Shown piece by piece: positions 7,693 to 16,557 of a stretch of DNA of 49,590 bases. Made by a program: the position numbers and the translations under genes. Origin of the DNA: JAFEDN01 sp963697455 (GTDB taxonomy: Bacteria; Pseudomonadota; Gammaproteobacteria; Coxiellales; Coxiellaceae); contig CAVOOI010000003.1 in NCBI GenBank assembly GCA_963697455.1, positions 1 through 49,590 on the forward strand, read 5' to 3'. The notes under the pieces are model-generated. The model did no database searches. It was given only the letters and a program-made list of their open reading frames with translations, and was not told where the DNA came from. The stretch's first letter is position 1. Each line of letters begins with the position of its first letter.

Positions 7693-8235
7693 TTATGATT
7701 TTTCAAGTTTGGTAAAACTAATGAGTGTTCGAAATGTGCCATCTGCTAAGAGTACAGAATAATTCCCTTCTGGTGCGGAGTTATCGATAATAATTTTCTT
7801 AATTCCAGCAGCAGGGAGGCTCTGAATGGTTTCTTGTGCCCTACTAGAAAAACGAATAACGAATAAATGATTATATATCCTGTCCTTAGGGGTGATCATG
7901 CTATTATTATCTTCATCGAGAAGGTGAAGGTTATTTACATTAAAAAAATCATCGGGTGTTAAATATTTTGCTTGTGGTATTTTTTGCAAATATTTTTGAT
8001 ACAAAAGGGAAGCATGATCAATAACCAAAATAGAATCTTCACCGTTTAAAATACTCTCTTTAGTAATTGAATGTGAATTATCCTGGGCAATGACTCCAAT
8101 GATATGTAAGTCTGAGTTGAGATGATGCGCTAACGGACGATAAAAAAAACGATGAAGTCCCATTATACCGATAATGAAAAGCAGACTAATTAAAAAAATA
8201 ATTAAAATTGGCCTAAAGGCTATTTGTTTTCTCAA
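7693..8235 (-). CDS. Membrane-anchored periplasmic protein with EF-hand-like loop
   Basis: A 180-residue protein with an N-terminal signal anchor (residues 8-27) and a soluble alpha/beta domain facing the periplasm. Residues 107-118 (DEDNNSMITPKD) fit the EF-hand calcium loop: Asp1, Asp3, Asn5, Ser6 in place of Gly, Ile8 and Asp12. There is only one such loop, so calcium binding is a suggestion. The family is not one I can name. It is the first gene of a probable leftward three-gene unit (this gene, thioesterase, AI-2E-type permease). Confidence 0.75.
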   Translation of the reverse strand: MRKQIAFRPILIIFLISLLFIIGIMGLHRFFYRPLAHHLNSDLHIIGVIAQDNSHSITKESILNGEDSILVIDHASLLYQKYLQKIPQAKYLTPDDFFNVNNLHLLDEDNNSMITPKDRIYNHLFVIRFSSRAQETIQSLPAAGIKKIIIDNSAPEGNYSVLLADGTFRTLISFTKLEKS

Positions 8236-8286
8236 TTTTATTTTTCGTCCTGCCTAAGGGTCTGATATCTGTACTTTATTAATCGT

Positions 8287-8302
8287 GTGCTGAAGAGTTA
8301 CC
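8287..8302 (+). repeat. Dispersed repeat, family A (copy 2)
   Basis: gtgctgaagagttacc, embedded in taatcgtgtgctgaagagttaccg, matches taatcctgtgctgaagttaccg at 11696-11717 with one substitution and a two-base insertion. It lies in the short divergent gap between two genes, so it may also contribute to their promoters. Confidence 0.5.
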
Positions 8303-8365
8303 GATTTTTTATGTCATTTTATATCATATTATTAGACTAGAGTCATTATAACTAGGAGACATTAG

Positions 8366-9013
8366 ATGCTTTTTATCGATCGTAAAGAAGCAGGGAAAGC
8401 GCTAGGGCAGGCGTTAAAAAAATTTTCGGGTAACCATGATGCGATTGTTTTAGCCTTGCCGCGAGGCGGTGTTGTCCTCGGTTATGAAATTTGTAAGCAA
8501 CTTCATCTCAAGTTAGATCTCATTCTTGTGAGGAAATTAGGTGTGCCTGACCACGAAGAACTGGCATTTGGCGCTATTGCAATGAACAATCTTCGCGTTT
8601 TGAATGAGGATGTCATTGATATGTTAAAAATAGATAATGCTACCATTCAAAACGTAGTGACTTCAGAAAGCGCGGAATTGCAAAGACGTAATAGCGTTTA
8701 TCGACAAGGTGCGCCCTTTCCCAATCTCAAGAATAAAATTGTTATTTTGGTAGATGATGGCATTGCAACAGGAGCAACAATGCGTGCTGCTATTAAGGTT
8801 GTTACTGTTTTCAAACCTAAAAAAATCTTAGTTGCAGTTCCCGTGGCGAGTCCGACAATTTATGAAGAAATGGCAAATGAAAATGTGGAATTGCTGGTGT
8901 TAAAAACACCTTCACCATTTCTTGGTATTGGTATGTGGTATCAAGATTTTCCTCAAGTGTCAGATCATGTTGTTTTGGATTTACTTGCCAAAGCGCAAGG
9001 CTTTGAAAAATAG
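8366..9013 (+). CDS. Phosphoribosyltransferase-domain protein
   Basis: A 215-residue protein of the type I phosphoribosyltransferase fold. The PRPP-binding loop is clear at residues 126-139 (VILVDDGIATGATM), preceded by the ALPRGGVVLGYEI hood region near residue 30. Standalone proteins of this type (often annotated as predicted PRTases, sometimes fused to hydrolases) have unknown substrates. Nothing here identifies a specific base. The ATG at 8366 has TAGGAGAC upstream, a good ribosome site. It is followed, after a 90-nt gap, by the His-rich protein gene with its own ribosome site. Confidence 0.85.
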   Translation: MLFIDRKEAGKALGQALKKFSGNHDAIVLALPRGGVVLGYEICKQLHLKLDLILVRKLGVPDHEELAFGAIAMNNLRVLNEDVIDMLKIDNATIQNVVTSESAELQRRNSVYRQGAPFPNLKNKIVILVDDGIATGATMRAAIKVVTVFKPKKILVAVPVASPTIYEEMANENVELLVLKTPSPFLGIGMWYQDFPQVSDHVVLDLLAKAQGFEK

Positions 9014-9103
9014 ATAAAAGTAAGCAATTGGCGAATAAGTATCAATTATTGAAAATATTTTACTATACTTTACATGAATTTTAGTCACATAGAAGGAGGA
9101 AAC

Positions 9104-9418
9104 ATGAATAAGATAATAAAGTATGTTGCAATACCACTTTCTGTCACTGCGCTTTCGGTATTTTCATTAAGTAGCCAAGCTGGCGCAAATCCTAATGTTG
9201 TTGCACACAATGCGCATGTTCAAAGCGTTCATATGATGCATTCAGGTAAAGGAAAAACCTGGCATCACGCAGGAAAGTGGCATCATGGTGGTTATTCGCA
9301 TCATGGAAAAGGGTGGCACAATTGTTATGGGCATCATGGCAAGAAGTTCTGCCATGGCGGTAATTGCTACTGGAGCCATGGCCATAAGCATTGCCATCAT
9401 TATCACCATCATTTCTAA
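9104..9418 (+). CDS. Exported histidine-rich protein, probable metal binder
   Basis: A 104-residue protein with a signal peptide ending near SSQAGA (residues 22-27). The mature part is packed with His, Gly, Trp and Cys (HHGKxWHN, CYGHHGKKFCHGGNCYWSHGHKHCHHYHHHF). The composition suggests periplasmic or secreted binding of Ni, Zn, Cu or Co, by analogy to His-rich metallochaperones; no enzymatic motif is present. The start at 9104 is chosen because GGAGGA sits 6 nt upstream; a longer frame from 9074 has none. A strong terminator follows directly, so it is probably monocistronic. Four cysteines spaced like a pair of disulphides or metal ligands are also present. Confidence 0.82.
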   Translation: MNKIIKYVAIPLSVTALSVFSLSSQAGANPNVVAHNAHVQSVHMMHSGKGKTWHHAGKWHHGGYSHHGKGWHNCYGHHGKKFCHGGNCYWSHGHKHCHHYHHHF

Positions 9419-9451
9419 TGTCTTAGCACGCTGCAAATCGTAGCGAGACTA

Positions 9452-9486
9452 TAACCAATGACGTGTCACGTCATTGGTTATTTTTT
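9452..9486 (+). terminator. Strong intrinsic terminator
   Basis: taaccaatgacgtg (9452-9465) and cacgtcattggtta (9467-9480) form a near-perfect stem, followed immediately by TTTTTT. It ends the His-rich protein transcript. On the opposite strand there is no leftward gene to serve. Confidence 0.93.
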
Positions 9487-9568
9487 ATTAAATAGAATAT
9501 AGATCTAGGGAACACAGCTTTTCAAGTTAATGGGGCGTACTCATTAAATTAACAAAGTATGGAAGCTT

Positions 9569-10951
9569 ATGAGCATAAAATTATTATTTCGAACAAAAGC
9601 TATTGATCACGAAAGTAGTGATTTAAAAAAATGTTTATCTGCTTTTGATCTAACTTTATTAGGTATTGGCGCAATAATTGGCGCAGGCATTTTCATTCTG
9701 ACCGGCATTGTAGCTGCTACTACAGCGGGACCTGGTATAATCTTTTCCTTTGTGCTAGCTGGAATTGCTAGTGCTTGCACTGCATTATCTTATGCCGAAT
9801 TGGCATCAAGTATTGGAGGATGCGGTAGTGCTTATAGCTATTCATATGCAGGGTTTGGAGAAATTATTGCCTGGATTATTGGATGGGATCTATTACTCGA
9901 ATATGGAATTTCTTGTCCAATTGTCGCAATTGGCTGGTCTTCGTATGCAAATAATTTGTTAAATGGTTTTAACATTACCCTTATCCCTAGCATTTTAAAA
10001 GGTCCTTTTGAGGGGGGATTGATCAACCTTCCTGCCCCAATTGTTATATTAATTGTCACCAGTATGCTTGCTCTTGGCATAAAGCAAAGTGCAATTTTTA
10101 ATCGGTGGATGGTTATCATTAAACTCTTTGTGATATTTTTTTTTATTGTTATTGCCAGCCAACATTTTAGCTTGGTGAATTGGAAACCATTTTTACCTTT
10201 TGGTTATCGGGGTGTGATAGAAGGGGCAGCAATTATTTTTTTTGCTTATATTGGTTTTGACGCATTATCAACCACCACTGAAGAAGCAATCAATCCGCAA
10301 CGAGATTTACCGATAGGGATTCTCGCTTCATTAATAATTTGTACATTAATTTATATTACGGTTTCTGGTCTTTTAACAGGGATGATTCCCTATTCTAAGT
10401 TGAATGTCAGCTCACCGGTAGCGCAAAGCTTGCTTGATTATCATTATCAATCCGCGGCCCTTATTGTAGCCGTTGGTGCGGTAGCAGGACTCACCACCGT
10501 AATTTTAGTGATGTATTACGGATTCACCCGAATCTTCCTGGCAATGGCAAGAGATGGTTTGTTGCCCCAATTTTTTGTTGTAATAAATAAAAAAACAAAA
10601 ACACCTTTAAGAATAGTGTTAATTTCTGGAGTGATCATGATGGTAATTGCCGCGTTCTTACCCATTCATGCAGCAACCGAGTTAGTTAATATTGGAACGC
10701 TATCCGCCTTTATTTTGGTATGCAGTGGCGTGATAATACTTCGATACCGGTATCCTGATATACCAAGACCATTTAAAACGCCTTTAAGCCCCTTCATTCC
10801 CTTAATGGGGATAATCCTGTCGATTTATATTATGACAGGCCTTTCTGGTGTGACATGGACACGATTTTTTATTTGGTTGTTGCTTGGAATGTTCATTTAT
10901 TTCGGGTACTCAAAAAAACGCAGTCATTTGGCTAAGGATAGTAAAATTTAA
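9569..10951 (+). CDS. APC-superfamily amino-acid permease (cationic amino-acid transporter type)
   Basis: A 460-residue, roughly 12-helix secondary transporter. The N-terminus carries the APC signature: LTLLGIGAIIGAGIF in helix 1 and the GPG motif that follows, with SYAELAS in helix 3. FFAYIGFDALSTTTEEAINPQRDLP is the well-conserved helix-6/loop block shared with YfnA and eukaryotic CAT-type carriers. The probable role is amino-acid import across the inner membrane, suited to an intracellular bacterium that scavenges amino acids; substrate is unknown. The ATG at 9569 follows GGAAGCTT, a weak ribosome site. No neighbour is co-transcribed. Confidence 0.92.
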   Translation: MSIKLLFRTKAIDHESSDLKKCLSAFDLTLLGIGAIIGAGIFILTGIVAATTAGPGIIFSFVLAGIASACTALSYAELASSIGGCGSAYSYSYAGFGEIIAWIIGWDLLLEYGISCPIVAIGWSSYANNLLNGFNITLIPSILKGPFEGGLINLPAPIVILIVTSMLALGIKQSAIFNRWMVIIKLFVIFFFIVIASQHFSLVNWKPFLPFGYRGVIEGAAIIFFAYIGFDALSTTTEEAINPQRDLPIGILASLIICTLIYITVSGLLTGMIPYSKLNVSSPVAQSLLDYHYQSAALIVAVGAVAGLTTVILVMYYGFTRIFLAMARDGLLPQFFVVINKKTKTPLRIVLISGVIMMVIAAFLPIHAATELVNIGTLSAFILVCSGVIILRYRYPDIPRPFKTPLSPFIPLMGIILSIYIMTGLSGVTWTRFFIWLLLGMFIYFGYSKKRSHLAKDSKI

Positions 10952-11043
10952 AAACTAATTAGTCGCTCTTGAAATATTCTTCAAGCAAACTTTGTTCAAT
11001 TTCCCCTTTTTTTTAATGCACTAAATGAATAATTCAGGCCGGA

Positions 11044-11301
11044 CTAATTAAGGATGAATTCATCTGTCTCGCGCATTAAAGCTCTAACAGAAATATTTTC
11101 ATCAATAGACCAATGCACTCCAAGACCATTACCAATAAAACGCCAGTCTTTTCGTTCAGCATCTGTCGCATCTCTTAGATTTGGAAACCATTCTAAGGGT
11201 GCTGAAATTTCTCGACCATCAGCTAAAACAAAATGCAGTGAAGTCTTCGTAAAGCTTACATCAACTGCATGATCATCAAATTTAATTGCCAAAGTATTCA
11301 T
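11044..11301 (-). CDS. DUF2442 protein (partner of DUF4160)
   Basis: An 85-residue DUF2442 protein (ISAPLEWFPNLRDAT and the C-terminal DENISVRALM block are typical). These proteins usually sit directly behind a DUF4160 gene, in pairs suspected to be toxin-antitoxin-like, though function is unproven. Here the ATG at 11301 overlaps the end of a recognisable but truncated DUF4160 frame (stop at 11282), preserving the translational coupling of the pair while its first member is broken. Whether it is still expressed is unclear. Confidence 0.85.
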   Translation of the reverse strand: MNTLAIKFDDHAVDVSFTKTSLHFVLADGREISAPLEWFPNLRDATDAERKDWRFIGNGLGVHWSIDENISVRALMRETDEFILN

Positions 11302-11440
11302 GCCATTTCTTCAAAAATATTTTTCTATGTTCAATAACCAATAATCGAAGTTTTCCTAGCTCATGGCTTCTAAAATCATAAGAGCTTGCAAGGCCCACTG
11401 GATTTAGCCGTATGGCTAAGTTTATGTAAACTAATAGTAA
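11282..11440 (-). pseudogene. DUF4160 gene, 5'-truncated remnant
   Basis: Translating the frame upstream of DUF2442 gives IRLNPVGLASSYDF, RSHELGKLRLLVIEHRK and then IFLKKWHEYFGN, the C-terminal half of DUF4160 (W-x-EYFG at the end is diagnostic). The frame has no start and runs into a TAG at 11441-11443, exactly where the REP-like hairpin (11437-11487) begins. The N-terminal half, including the usual H-x-P-H-x-H block, is missing. Confidence 0.78.
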
Positions 11441-11487
11441 CTACTGTCCCTAGCAGCGGACGTCTGCTTCTAGGAGCAAGTAGTTAC
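11437..11487. repeat. REP-like hairpin repeat (copy 2)
   Basis: gtaactact (11437-11445) pairs perfectly with agtagttac (11479-11487). Inner arms cctag/ctagg and agcag/ctgct extend the structure into an imperfect long hairpin. The right end gagcaagtagttac matches 13 of 14 bases of 5450-5463. It abuts the truncation point of the DUF4160 gene. Confidence 0.68.
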
Positions 11488-11948
11488 CTGCTGTTTTGGA
11501 TTATTTTGTGCTTCATCTAAGTAACTAGCCCGCATTTACTCCAATTCTGTAATTTAATCTAAGACTTTATCAACTATTAAATCGAATTAGATTGAGATAT
11601 CGTTGATCTCATAAAGTTTTTTATAAACTGAGCAATTAAAATCTTATTACTTTGTTCTATATGCTCGATCCGAACGTGGCAAAATATGAACGCTTTAATC
11701 CTGTGCTGAAGTTACCGTACTGCATTCACTCTGGAGGCAACAGGCGGTATTATCAATTAAATCCAGTTTTAATGGCAAGCAAGAAAAAGCCAATCAAAAT
11801 GAACAAAGAAATTGTCACATATTCTTTATAGCCCTAGATCTTCTGTCTATAACCCCAGACAATTAAGTATGGAGCAAGGGGCTTCAGCCAATCTTTTAAG
11901 TTGGCATCAGTAATTAAACATAATAAAAATAGAAGGAATTAAAAACTT
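11488..11948. other. Intergenic region, no gene seen
   Basis: An AT-rich stretch between the broken DUF4160 remnant and the J-domain gene. I see no coding potential. It holds a weak hairpin TGAGAT/ATCTCA (11593-11611) followed by a T-run, a family A repeat at 11697-11716, and the ribosome site AGAAGGAA for the next gene at about 11931. Confidence 0.5.
11697..11716 (+). repeat. Dispersed repeat, family A (copy 3)
   Basis: Bases aatcctgtgctgaa (11697-11710) are the exact reverse complement of 30206-30219, and gtgctgaagttacc (11703-11716) that of 6108-6121. This copy therefore links the others. Confidence 0.6.
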
Positions 11949-13592
11949 ATGAACGAACCTTTTTGCACACTTGGCATATCTTCAACAGCAAGCCCAGCAG
12001 AAATCAAACGGGCCTATTATCAAAAATCCTTGAAACATCATCCTGATAAGGGTGGCAATGAAGAGGACATGAAAAGGATCAATAAAGCCTATAAAATTTT
12101 AACCGATGAAGCTGAACGCGAAAAGCATCAAGCTCAACATACGGATGACGACGAACTCTCTCCTGCTGATTTTTTAAATTTTTCTGGTGAAAGATCCTCA
12201 GAAACTTACCGGCGGTGGCTACAAGAAATGTGTAACCTGTTCGCTGAACAACCTCTAAACAAAATAGTATTGGAAAAACGACAAGAAGCCTTTGCAGAGT
12301 TAAATATGCCTTTTTTAAAAGGGGTACTTTCGCGTGAATATTATAAAAATTTATATTGCGTTGCAGAAGATGGCATAGTTTGTGAAGATATTTTTCAATA
12401 TGTTGCCCAGAAAAAATGGTCAACCCCTCCTATAGATTTACCAACAAGCTTTTTCAATGAACCACTTACCTTTGAAAAAGGGACAAAAATACTCATCAAC
12501 TTTTTAGAAGGCACCTATTATGGTAAGAACCTAGAAGCGATAAAAAACTATGTGCGCTTTCAAATTAGGATTTTAGAAGATGTCACGTTTGATGTGGCAT
12601 TCTATAAAGCTTTAGAGACGATTATTTCTGGTGCAAACTTAGTCGATGAGCATGTAAAAATCCTAGGTGCGATCGATCAAATCTATAGCTACATCTATCA
12701 AACATACGCTACTGAAAAAGCAGTAACCATAGAACTGATTCAAAGTAAGCATTTCCGGTATTTTGTGGCCTGTACACTGAAATATGATTGGCAAAACGAG
12801 GCTTTTGCAGGGCCTAAATCCATATTGCTAGAGATGAAAAGTGATTTCACCTATTTAAGATATCTATCTCCCATGTCACGTGTTCATTTGGCTATGGAAG
12901 AAAAGATACAACAATTATTTTCAAAAACGCCAAGTGTCGAAGAAGTTTATGAATGTGCTTATATTTTGATCGATTTGATGTTCAGCAGTCTATCTTCTGC
13001 AGCCTATACGAATTCAGCCTTTATGGCCGCGCTTTGTTTCCATTACGTGTCTACGGTTGAAACTGAAGCATTTAAAGTGATGGCAGCGGAGGGTGTCGCA
13101 CTGCAGTTATACCAAACAGCGCTGTTGTTTGGATTTAATGCTACTGCGATTATCACCTCTTATATCTCCACACAAGTTATCAAATGCTTAGGAGATTTAA
13201 AATACGATCAAACCACCATCAGTATCGAAGATATAAAAAAATATTGCATGCAATCTGGGGACTTTGCGTTGCTAAGTTCTTCAGGTTGTACCACAGATAC
13301 CCTGAATAAATCGATTAAAAAAGCACTTTATTTTTGCGATATGTTCCCCTTTGTTAGTCGCCCCAAGTCCATTCTGGACATAGAGATTATAGAAATATTT
13401 CAGATAGGTATGCTTAGAACATCCTTGAGTCAAACCCTATCACAAACACCGAGTGAAATTTCTGCTAATTTTAACCATGCAAATTTACTCTATATTGCTT
13501 ATGAACTGACACTGCAAGGTAACTGGCGCAAAGAAAAAGAGCAACTTCAAAATAGAAACTATGCAGGCCTTATTACAAGAAATTGGCAGTAA
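11949..13592 (+). CDS. J-domain protein, large, effector-like (first segment of a multi-frame locus)
   Basis: A 547-residue product starting with a J domain (residues 1-62) with the invariant His31-Pro32-Asp33. J domains stimulate Hsp70 ATPase. The remaining ~480 residues are helical with no family I recognise, unlike DnaJ or CbpA, which continue with Gly/Phe and C-terminal substrate domains. J-domain proteins with unknown helical tails are known among Legionella-type secreted proteins, so an effector role is plausible but unproven. Near the end, the frame gives way to a more protein-like reading in frame +1 (MQALLQEIGSNFGEIEKL from 13565, ending TGA 13645-13647). This suggests a frameshift near 13555 and an originally longer protein. 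Ribosome site AGAAGGAA. Confidence 0.8.
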   Translation: MNEPFCTLGISSTASPAEIKRAYYQKSLKHHPDKGGNEEDMKRINKAYKILTDEAEREKHQAQHTDDDELSPADFLNFSGERSSETYRRWLQEMCNLFAEQPLNKIVLEKRQEAFAELNMPFLKGVLSREYYKNLYCVAEDGIVCEDIFQYVAQKKWSTPPIDLPTSFFNEPLTFEKGTKILINFLEGTYYGKNLEAIKNYVRFQIRILEDVTFDVAFYKALETIISGANLVDEHVKILGAIDQIYSYIYQTYATEKAVTIELIQSKHFRYFVACTLKYDWQNEAFAGPKSILLEMKSDFTYLRYLSPMSRVHLAMEEKIQQLFSKTPSVEEVYECAYILIDLMFSSLSSAAYTNSAFMAALCFHYVSTVETEAFKVMAAEGVALQLYQTALLFGFNATAIITSYISTQVIKCLGDLKYDQTTISIEDIKKYCMQSGDFALLSSSGCTTDTLNKSIKKALYFCDMFPFVSRPKSILDIEIIEIFQIGMLRTSLSQTLSQTPSEISANFNHANLLYIAYELTLQGNWRKEKEQLQNRNYAGLITRNWQ

Positions 13593-13656
13593 TTTTGGTG
13601 AAATCGAAAAATTAATACGGGCCAGCTTTTTCTCCGATGCAGCATGATCATGAAGG

Positions 13657-13923
13657 GTGGTTATCACCAGTAAATCAATTATTTTCCCAGAAGAAGCCGG
13701 TATAAAAGTTTATAGCAGCGTCGAAGGGTTTACATTAAATCGTAAAAATAGAATGCTCGAATTTATTACTAAAAACCGTATAGTCAAAGATCCAACTACG
13801 GGCAATTTAGTCAAATTACAAATAATTAATGATGAAGATATTCAGCAAATGTTTGAATATGGGATCACTGGTGGCTTATTAAGCTTCGATGCTCCTGATT
13901 TTTTGCCCGATGACTTCTCATAA
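13657..13923 (+). CDS. Second segment of the multi-frame J-domain locus (probable broken continuation)
   Basis: An 88-codon open stretch (GTG possible at 13657) encoding a compact sequence (PEEAGIKVYSSVEGFTLNRK, then KDPTTGNLVKLQIINDEDI). It lies in the same frame as the tail MQALLQ... segment but is separated from it by two TGA codons at 13645 and 13651. It lacks a ribosome site of its own. It reads as part of a larger protein rather than a free gene. No family recognised. Confidence 0.45.
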   Translation: MVITSKSIIFPEEAGIKVYSSVEGFTLNRKNRMLEFITKNRIVKDPTTGNLVKLQIINDEDIQQMFEYGITGGLLSFDAPDFLPDDFS

Positions 13924-14029
13924 GCGTTTCCATCCCTTCCAAAAAGTTCGCCTTGTCCCGAATAATATTAAAGGCGAAAACTTTATTCTGAGTTTTCAAA
14001 AACGATGCTTTGGGTCGATCTTTTATTAA
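13910..14029 (+). CDS. Third, 39-codon bridging segment of the multi-frame locus
   Basis: A short frame in a third register with ATG at 13910 overlapping the end of the previous segment. It encodes HKRFHPFQKVRLVPNN and KGENFILSFQKR and then passes out of register just where the 14005 frame (WVDLLLKMWG) begins. Joined across the two register changes, the three stretches read as continuous protein sequence. I list it because it fills the only gap between the larger segments. Confidence 0.4.
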   Translation: MTSHKRFHPFQKVRLVPNNIKGENFILSFQKRCFGSIFY

Positions 14030-16557
14030 AAATGTGGGGGTCTGGTGTCGAAATAGCCGCAGGCGAACTGCCTTATAAGATCCGCCCTACCGATAAATTA
14101 CTTGAAAAATTACCTCCTAACCTTAGAGAAGCATTAAATTTGTTAAAGAATGAAAAAGAGAAAAGTTATCGAAGTCATCGTTTTTGGGCGGCACTTAAAA
14201 ATAATGGCAATATCCCTTATCAAAAAATTACTCATGATGATGGTAGTAAAGAGAGAGTGTTTGGTAAAGTTGAGATAGAAGTGAAAGACCATTGTTTGCA
14301 AAGGAATCCCGCAACAGGAAAATTTGAAAATGCAAAAGTCGATCACAATGATCAATCTTCTGAAGCGAGATTTGCTAAAGGTATCACAGAAAATTGGGAC
14401 GAACTGGCGGAATACTATCCCATCCTTTGGAGATTGGAAGAGTTCTTCAAACTGGCAGTAATGATGAGGGAATTAAGAAAAATTCGTTCCAACAACAAAG
14501 CAAAGATGGATTTTCAGCAGAGTCGCCTTTCAAATAATGCTTATTGGAGTCAACTATTAATCACCATTACACAGAAAAAACTTTCAGTATTACAAGGCGT
14601 CGTTTCCGGCTTTTCTAAAACACTTAGTATAAATGATTCCGCCATAACAACAGCGTATAATAATAGCTTTTCTGATAATTTTAACCGCATGTATCAAGAA
14701 AATGAAAAAGCTAATATTGCAAAATATGGAATTCACGCATGGAATAGAGATAAAGTCAGTGTTTCAACCCAAATCACCCACTATCTTCAACAAAATCTAA
14801 AACAACAAATTTTGAACAACTCTAATCAAAAAATCGTCGAAGAGCGAGAAGCAACAAAGGGATATTATTATAATCAATTAATTGCAGTGAGAGACAACGA
14901 TATTGTCAATACAGTAACTTACACCAAAATCATTAATGAATTCATGAACGGCAACTGTACCAATCTCGCCAACGCACTGGCAGCACTTGAAGTAAAAAGA
15001 TCTAAACAAGAACTTTCTGAAAAAATTGCGGAAAGACAAGCATTGGAAAACTTGTTTCACTCATCCGGATTTGAATCTAAAGGATCAATAAATCAAATAG
15101 CAGAAGAAAAAATGGATACTAAACCTTATTTAATCCCTGCTGTCTATTATCTTCATGAAAAAGGAGAATCCTCATATAGTGTGTATGGAGGGGTAATGGG
15201 ATGGCCGATATCCACTCCCGTTATTGAGTTGGCCAAATTAGCGATAAATTTAAGCTCGCCTGTAGAAAGTTTTAAACAGATGGCCATACTTTCTGCAGAA
15301 ACCTTTATTAAAAAAAGAACAGAGTATCTGACCAACATCAAACTTGTTACTGGTTCTTGTTTATTGATGGCAAGCTGTACGGGTGCTTACGCAGATTTAA
15401 GAGACATGGAATATAAAGTAGCTGAAGCAAAACAGAAACTTTATGAAGAACAGCGTACCTACGAAAGGAAAAGATCTGAAGACGAAAAGATGCGTCAAAA
15501 CAATTTTGACATAGCTTTACGCGATCATCAAAGACAGTTTTTTACACAAACTTCTGCTTATTTTGATCCGGCACAACCCATCTCAGCATCATCTTTTCAG
15601 CAAGATCCTTTTGCGTTATTTCGCTGGCAAGCCCATTATCAAAGAGCTGATACTTCCATTGAATCTTCACGAGAACAATTAAGGCAAAAGGAAGCAACCA
15701 GAAGACAGGAAGAGGAAGCAAAAAGGCAGGCAGTGGAAGCAAAAAGACAAGAAATTAAGAAAAAACAAGAAGAAGAAAGAAAGAGAAATGAAGCGCGCCA
15801 ACATTCCTCAACTCCTACCAATTGGTTATCGGATATCTCAACCACTTCCATTCCTGTCATAAGAGGCGCAAATGCAGTCGGTGCGGGATTGTTCGTTTAC
15901 TCAGTTGGGCATGCAGTTAAAGAAGTGGTCGAGAGCGACAATCCTGTTTTAGAAGCAGGGCATCAAGGGGTATTATTGGCTGCAGGTATGGCTGCTGGCT
16001 ATGCAGCGACGCCTCCATCGCTGATAGCTTGCGCAGGTGTAGGCGCAGCTTTTCCCTTCGCAGCACCCGTTTCTGTGCCTGCATGTACGCTTGCTTTACC
16101 CGTAGCAGCTAGCGTTGCAGGTGGGGTGGTAGCTGATGCGCTTTGGGACTCGACCATCAATGCTAAAACTTCTTATAAAGAAAATATTCAAAAAGATGAC
16201 CAAGAAGTTTTGTTGTGGGACTTACACCGATCTAGAGTATTCACTTCACATAGTTGGAGAATGAGAGGAGTAAAGCATCTCCCATTAGAAAAAAGAAAAA
16301 AAGAAGAAACAATACAAAGCGGAACAGATTGGCTAATAAGCGCTGGTGGCAGTCACGCTCATCAGCTTCGAACAATGAATCACCCTTATGTTGCTCATAC
16401 AACGCGTTCATTTGACGCGGCTCAATCTATTGCAATCAATGGTCCGTTGTTAGAGGCCATCCGTCGAATAGTAGATTTGGTTCCAAGGTTTTTTATACAA
16501 CCGAGAGAATTGAATTTTCTCATCGTGAAGTCATGGGAGGTGCGCATACTGTTGTGA
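14005..16557 (+). CDS. Large coiled-coil protein with Gly/Ala-rich hydrophobic module (fourth segment)
   Basis: An 850-codon frame. Residues 1-430 are mostly helical and hydrophilic. A short hydrophobic Cys-containing stretch (TGSCLLMASCTGAYAD) sits near 446-464. Strong coiled coil, rich in Glu, Arg and Lys, occupies about 470-510 and 554-600. A Gly/Ala-rich hydrophobic module (about 621-715, many small-residue GxxxA/G contacts) is followed by DDQEVLLWD (731-739). The last ~30 codons (after about 16440) look non-native. In frame 3 over the same bases an open reading (PSNSRFGSKVFYTTERIEFS) flows into the next segment, so a frameshift near 16440-16460 is likely. No enzymatic motif identified. 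The composition suggests membrane insertion or translocation, as in pore-forming or secreted toxins. Confidence 0.7.
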   Translation: MLWVDLLLKMWGSGVEIAAGELPYKIRPTDKLLEKLPPNLREALNLLKNEKEKSYRSHRFWAALKNNGNIPYQKITHDDGSKERVFGKVEIEVKDHCLQRNPATGKFENAKVDHNDQSSEARFAKGITENWDELAEYYPILWRLEEFFKLAVMMRELRKIRSNNKAKMDFQQSRLSNNAYWSQLLITITQKKLSVLQGVVSGFSKTLSINDSAITTAYNNSFSDNFNRMYQENEKANIAKYGIHAWNRDKVSVSTQITHYLQQNLKQQILNNSNQKIVEEREATKGYYYNQLIAVRDNDIVNTVTYTKIINEFMNGNCTNLANALAALEVKRSKQELSEKIAERQALENLFHSSGFESKGSINQIAEEKMDTKPYLIPAVYYLHEKGESSYSVYGGVMGWPISTPVIELAKLAINLSSPVESFKQMAILSAETFIKKRTEYLTNIKLVTGSCLLMASCTGAYADLRDMEYKVAEAKQKLYEEQRTYERKRSEDEKMRQNNFDIALRDHQRQFFTQTSAYFDPAQPISASSFQQDPFALFRWQAHYQRADTSIESSREQLRQKEATRRQEEEAKRQAVEAKRQEIKKKQEEERKRNEARQHSSTPTNWLSDISTTSIPVIRGANAVGAGLFVYSVGHAVKEVVESDNPVLEAGHQGVLLAAGMAAGYAATPPSLIACAGVGAAFPFAAPVSVPACTLALPVAASVAGGVVADALWDSTINAKTSYKENIQKDDQEVLLWDLHRSRVFTSHSWRMRGVKHLPLEKRKKEETIQSGTDWLISAGGSHAHQLRTMNHPYVAHTTRSFDAAQSIAINGPLLEAIRRIVDLVPRFFIQPRELNFLIVKSWEVRILL

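Noticed and set aside
9049..9069. TTGAAA and TATACT as promoter for the His-rich gene
   Set aside because: The hexamers are only 9 nt apart; -10 alone may be real but the pair is not a standard promoter.
9242..9436. Met-rich antisense frame over the His-rich gene
   Set aside because: It is the reverse complement of His codons (CAT to ATG) and has no ribosome site.
13400..14030. Programmed ribosomal frameshifting to join the J-domain segments
   Set aside because: No slippery heptamer with a downstream stem was seen at the change points, and two in-frame TGA codons would also need bypassing; decay or indel error is simpler.
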